A stretch of DNA of 64,000 bases, taken from contig JAGXFN010000009.1 of assembly GCA_024637195.1 (NCBI GenBank), positions 84,229 through 148,228 of the forward strand, read 5' to 3'. A program made the translations under genes and the position numbers. This document shows positions 61,029-64,000 of the stretch, in pieces. Origin of the DNA: Arcobacter sp. (lineage in GTDB: Bacteria; Campylobacterota; Campylobacteria; Campylobacterales; Sulfurimonadaceae). Within the stretch, counting starts at the first letter, position 1, and each line of letters starts with the position of its first letter. Under the pieces are notes generated by a model, which saw only the letters and a list, made by a program, of their open reading frames with translations, did no database searches and was not told the origin of the DNA.

Positions 61029-61773
61029 AAGTTTTTTTCTTCAACAGGTCCATAAACTCAATGGGAAAAGGAAAAACGATGGAATTTGTCTTTTCTCCCG
61101 AGATATCGCTCAGGGTCTGAAGGTAGCGCAGCTGAATGCTGAGAGGATTTTTGCTGAGAATATTTGCCGCTTCGAGCAGAGATTCGCTCGCTTGAAGTTC
61201 TCCTGTTGCATGGATCACCTTGGCCCGTCTTTCGCGCTCTGCCTCTGCCTGTCTGGCAATGGCACGGGTCATGTTCTCGTCCAGATCGATATGTTTTATC
61301 TCAACATTTGAGATTTTTATCCCCCAGGCATCAGTCTGCTTGTCGAGGATCTGCTGTATGTCGATATTTAGCTTGTCTCTTTCGGCCAGCATCTCGTCAA
61401 GCTCATGCTGACCCAAAACAGAACGCAGGGTCGTCTGTGCGAGCTGAGAGGTGGCATCATGAAACTGTTCCACCTGAATGATCGCTTTTTGAGGATCAAT
61501 GACGCGAAAATAGACAACGGCATTGACATGCACGGAAACATTATCGTGCGAGATAACATCTTGGGTAGGAACATCAAGAACGATGGTACGAAGATCGACC
61601 TGAACCATCTGCTGAATACCGGGAATGATGATAATAAGGCCCGGTCCCTTGACTCCGGTAAAGCGTCCGAGAGTAAAGACAACTCCTCTTTCGTACTCAC
61701 GCAAGATCCGAATAGAGAAGATTAGAAGGACAATAATAAAGCCCAGTATGTATAGCAGTGTCATTGAAATCAT
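61027..61773 (-). CDS. Slipin (SPFH/stomatin family membrane protein)
   Basis: A 248-residue membrane-associated scaffold protein with one N-terminal hydrophobic helix (about 3-22) and an SPFH/band-7 domain (about 25-180), recognised by [21 protein letters not shown], in part, and [17 protein letters not shown]. The C-terminal helix contains [23 protein letters not shown], in part. These proteins form membrane microdomains and usually work with NfeD-type proteases. Its start overlaps the stop of the nfeD gene (ATGA), which confirms the operon. Protein-quality or membrane-order roles are inferred. Confidence 0.93.
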   Translation of the reverse strand: MISMTLLYILGFIIVLLIFSIRILREYERGVVFTLGRFTGVKGPGLIIIIPGIQQMVQVDLRTIVLDVPTQDVISHDNVSVHVNAVVYFRVIDPQKAIIQVEQFHDATSQLAQTTLRSVLGQHELDEMLAERDKLNIDIQQILDKQTDAWGIKISNVEIKHIDLDENMTRAIARQAEAERERRAKVIHATGELQASESLLEAANILSKNPLSIQLRYLQTLSDISGEKTNSIVFPFPIEFMDLLKKKT

Positions 61774-63050
61774 GGGTTACTCCTTAGGTTTAGTGTCAGA
61801 TTTGAGATAGAGTCGACATAAGCGGTGTCGCCGCTGTGCAACTCAGTGTCACTTGTTGCTTTCCATATCTCGCCGTGACAGCGGACACGATAGAACTCTC
61901 CATCTTTTTCAATCACCTCTGCGGGCATGGAAATCATCTCTTCGGTCCCGCTGACGATCTTTGCCGAGCGTGAAGAGAAGACGAAGCGCAGGAGAAGTAT
62001 GAAAAAGGCAAGCGAGGAAATACAAAATGCGATAATCAAAGGCAAAGAGACCCCTTCGCCCAGAGTCTTGGCATCAAAAAGTAGAATGGACCCCAGTGCA
62101 AAAGAGACGGTGCCGGCAATCCCGAAGATCCCAAATCCGCTGACAAAGACCTCGGTTATCATCAGAGCCAGACCGATGACGATCAGCAGGAGTCCAGCGA
62201 AGGAAAAGGGCAGAAGGTTCAGAGCATACAGTGCCAGAACTCCCGAGATGAGACCGATGATACCGGGATAAATAGAACCAGGGCTCATCAGTTCGAAAAA
62301 GATGCCATAGACACCCAGCATCAGTAGAATATAGGCGATATTGGGGTTGGTGATGATGCTGAGAAAACGGTTTTTCCAGTCTGGTTCATAATAAAGATGC
62401 TCTGCTCCTTTGAAAGAAAGAGTGACGTGCTTGTCTGAGATCTGCACCTCTCTTCCCTCAAGCTTCTCGAAGAGCTCTTTCTCGCTGCTAACAATGAGAT
62501 CGATGACCCCATAGCGCAAGGCATCTTGAGCGGAGGTGCTTTTGCCCTCTTTTACGGCTTCCACGGCCCAGGTGATATTTCGCTCACGAAGCTGGGCCAG
62601 GCTTATAATGTAAGCAGTAGAGTCGTTGAGAACTTTTTTCTCCATGGCCAAAGAGCTGAGGTTCTGCTCATTGTTTGAGGGGCTGATCATGCTTACCGGC
62701 GTAGCCGCTCCTAGATTGGTTCCCGGTGCCATAGCGGCGATGTGTGAAGCATAAAGGATATAGGTGCCGGCACTCGCAGCCTGTGCACCTTGAGGGGAGA
62801 CGTAGATAATGATGGGCAGGGGCGAGTTAAGGATCTCCTGGATGATCACGCGCATCGAACTAGAAAGGCCTCCGGGGGTATTAAGTGAGATCACAACAGT
62901 GCTTGAACCATTCTGCTGCGCGTAGTCAAAAGCGCTTTTTACATAGGCACTGCTCGCAGGTCCTATCGCACCTTCTATTCGCAAATGGGTTATGGTCTGT
63001 GCAAAAAGAGGCAGTAAAGAACATAATAAAATAAGTAATAACTTTTTCAT
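61770..63050 (-). CDS. NfeD family membrane serine protease (ClpP-like domain plus NfeD)
   Basis: A 426-residue membrane protein partnering slipin. It has a signal peptide (about 1-18), an N-terminal ClpP-like protease domain (about 20-200) with [18 protein letters not shown] (oxyanion), [20 protein letters not shown] (active-site Ser with the following Lys in the pattern of 1510-type enzymes) and [13 protein letters not shown]. Then come three to four transmembrane helices (about 230-340) and a C-terminal NfeD OB-fold soluble domain (about 360-426). The long protease-bearing form is usual beside slipin; it is thought to cleave the slipin C-terminus. Confidence 0.92.
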   Translation of the reverse strand: MKKLLLILLCSLLPLFAQTITHLRIEGAIGPASSAYVKSAFDYAQQNGSSTVVISLNTPGGLSSSMRVIIQEILNSPLPIIIYVSPQGAQAASAGTYILYASHIAAMAPGTNLGAATPVSMISPSNNEQNLSSLAMEKKVLNDSTAYIISLAQLRERNITWAVEAVKEGKSTSAQDALRYGVIDLIVSSEKELFEKLEGREVQISDKHVTLSFKGAEHLYYEPDWKNRFLSIITNPNIAYILLMLGVYGIFFELMSPGSIYPGIIGLISGVLALYALNLLPFSFAGLLLIVIGLALMITEVFVSGFGIFGIAGTVSFALGSILLFDAKTLGEGVSLPLIIAFCISSLAFFILLLRFVFSSRSAKIVSGTEEMISMPAEVIEKDGEFYRVRCHGEIWKATSDTELHSGDTAYVDSISNLTLNLRSNP

Positions 63051-63133
63051 CTTTTTACAATAGCGAAGGAATTCTTATAAGGAGTGGAAAATTAAAAATT
63101 AAAAAAGAAGAATAGTTTTTTTGCGTAAGAAGA

Positions 63134-63142
63134 GGGGGGGGG
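63134..63142. repeat. Homopolymeric G tract (9 G)
   Basis: Nine consecutive G residues on the plus strand, flanked by AGA and TGT; the left part forms a 7-bp inverted repeat AGAGGGG / CCCCTCT with 63146-63152. It lies between the acs stop (63155) and the nfeD start (63050), about 85 nt upstream of nfeD on the minus strand. G tracts of this length can slip during replication. Confidence 0.8.
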
Positions 63143-63154
63143 TGTCCCCTCTGT

Positions 63155-64000
63155 TTATATGTTGACGATGCTTTGTATTTGAGCGACGACGGACGGATCC
63201 TCCAGCGTAGAAGTGTCTTGGGTGATCTCTTCGCCTTTGGCAATGGAGCGCAGAATGCGTCGCATGATCTTTCCTGAACGTGTTTTTGGAAGCCCCGGAA
63301 CAAAGATGATGTCATCGCAGACGGCAATGTTTCCGATCTCTTTTTTGATGATGTTGTTAAGCTCTTGTACCATAGCGACATCATCTTCGAAGCGTGTTTC
63401 ATCAAGCGCTGTTTTAAGCACAATGTAGGCAAAAATCGATTCACCCTTGATCTCATGCGGTTTTCCGACGACGGCGACTTCAGCAACATTGCTGTCTTTT
63501 TTCAGTGCCGCTTCCACTTCAGCTGTGCCCATGCGGTGGCCAGAGACATTGATGACGTCATCCATACGTCCCGTGATGGTGATGTAGCCGTCCTCATCCA
63601 TAACTGCGCCGTCACCGGTGAAGTAGACCGGCTTGCCGTTTTTGGTGACATCGCCGAAGTAGGACTTCACATAGCGCTCCTCATCTCCCCAGACGTTTCG
63701 GATCATCGAAGGCCAAGGTTTGGTGATGCAAAGATGTCCTTTTTCGCCCACAGGCTTAGGTGCTCCGTCAACATCGACGATCTCGGCAATGATGCCCGGA
63801 AGCGCAAAGGTAGCGCAGGCAGGTTTGATCGGTGTCGCACCTGGAAGCGGAGTGATCATATGGCCGCCTGTCTCCGTCTGCCAGTAGGTATCGACGATGG
63901 CGCACTTCGAGCCGCCGACTGCTTCATAGTACCATTTCCATGCCGGCGGATCGATCGGTTCACCGACAGTTCCCAGTACCTTCAGACTGCTCAGGTCGTA
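63155..64000 (-). CDS. acs: Acetyl-CoA synthetase, C-terminal part
   Basis: The last 281 codons of a minus-strand gene that continues beyond the right edge. It starts in the adenylation domain ([28 protein letters not shown]) and includes the hinge region and C-terminal lid: [31 protein letters not shown], in part, and the acetylation-site lysine in [13 protein letters not shown]. This is the acyl-CoA synthetase type that converts acetate, CoA and ATP to acetyl-CoA. No close homologue can be excluded (propionyl-CoA synthetase), but the sequence fits Acs best. The gene is open to the window end in the same frame. Confidence 0.94.
   Translation of the reverse strand, partial: YDLSSLKVLGTVGEPIDPPAWKWYYEAVGGSKCAIVDTYWQTETGGHMITPLPGATPIKPACATFALPGIIAEIVDVDGAPKPVGEKGHLCITKPWPSMIRNVWGDEERYVKSYFGDVTKNGKPVYFTGDGAVMDEDGYITITGRMDDVINVSGHRMGTAEVEAALKKDSNVAEVAVVGKPHEIKGESIFAYIVLKTALDETRFEDDVAMVQELNNIIKKEIGNIAVCDDIIFVPGLPKTRSGKIMRRILRSIAKGEEITQDTSTLEDPSVVAQIQSIVNI

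Overview
The window is a contiguous, gene-dense bacterial chromosome segment with one clear tRNA, no rRNA, no CRISPR array and no insertion sequence. Gene content and order point to Campylobacterota (Epsilonproteobacteria), probably a free-living Sulfurimonas/Sulfuricurvum-like relative rather than a host-adapted Helicobacter or Campylobacter. The main evidence is three blocks ordered as I recall them from H. pylori and C. jejuni: lpxC-tsaB-thrB-ylxR-infB-rbfA-rimP; aroQ-folK-flhF-flhG-(small membrane gene)-fliA-fliM-fliY; and pyrH-rpoZ-spoT-tyrS-fabX-amidase. An aminodeoxyfutalosine deaminase together with UbiE/MenG fits menaquinone synthesis by the futalosine route, as in this phylum. The genus is an inference.

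Layout. 1-7.5 kb: plsY start (left edge), nadA-nadC (NAD synthesis), flhB (flagellar export), a CBS/GGDEF diguanylate cyclase, then DHH phosphoesterase, M23 peptidase and minC. 7.5-17.6 kb: lpxC, tsaB, thrB, then the translation block ylxR-infB-rbfA-rimP, then ribD-ubiE and xseA-truD, with many 1-11 nt overlaps. 17.7-26.4 kb: mixed accessory genes, including an extended RNase HI, an SDR, a Cu/Zn-type permease, three small unknown genes (two of them tandem paralogues), a PsiE-like protein, a leucine-rich-repeat protein kinase, an exported thioredoxin, sppA and the futalosine-pathway deaminase. 26.4-32.6 kb: aroQ-folK and the flagellar regulatory/switch operon. 32.7-41.6 kb: LOG-type hydrolase and mnmA, then mostly minus-strand genes (secreted EEP hydrolase, M3 peptidase, trxC, trypsin-like protease, an unknown protein).

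41.7-48.5 kb: pyrH-rpoZ-spoT-tyrS-fabX-amidase, the amidase apparently starting at a CTG codon. 48.5-52.8 kb: a minus-strand envelope cluster with a repeat-built AsmA-like protein, a small protein resembling the detached prodomain of M6 peptidases, and an M6 lipoprotein peptidase. 53-57.6 kb is the least conserved part: a lone gspG pseudopilin, a membrane-anchored unknown, an internally deleted flavoprotein (sulfide:quinone reductase-like) pseudogene, an intact outer-membrane cytochrome-porin resembling the Cyc2 superfamily, tRNA-Ser(GCT), a 48-residue small protein and an unknown membrane-anchored protein. 57.7-64 kb: pyrF, an RlmI-like methyltransferase, an exported thiol peroxidase convergent with Fe-type sodB, a slipin/NfeD pair, and the 3' part of acs running off the right edge.

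Most of the window is housekeeping. The parts most worth a second look are the Cyc2-like cytochrome-porin beside its decayed flavoprotein neighbour, the LRR-kinase, the M6 peptidase with a separate prodomain-like protein, the repeat-built AsmA-like protein, and the CTG-started amidase. I did not find a clearly undescribed multi-gene system.
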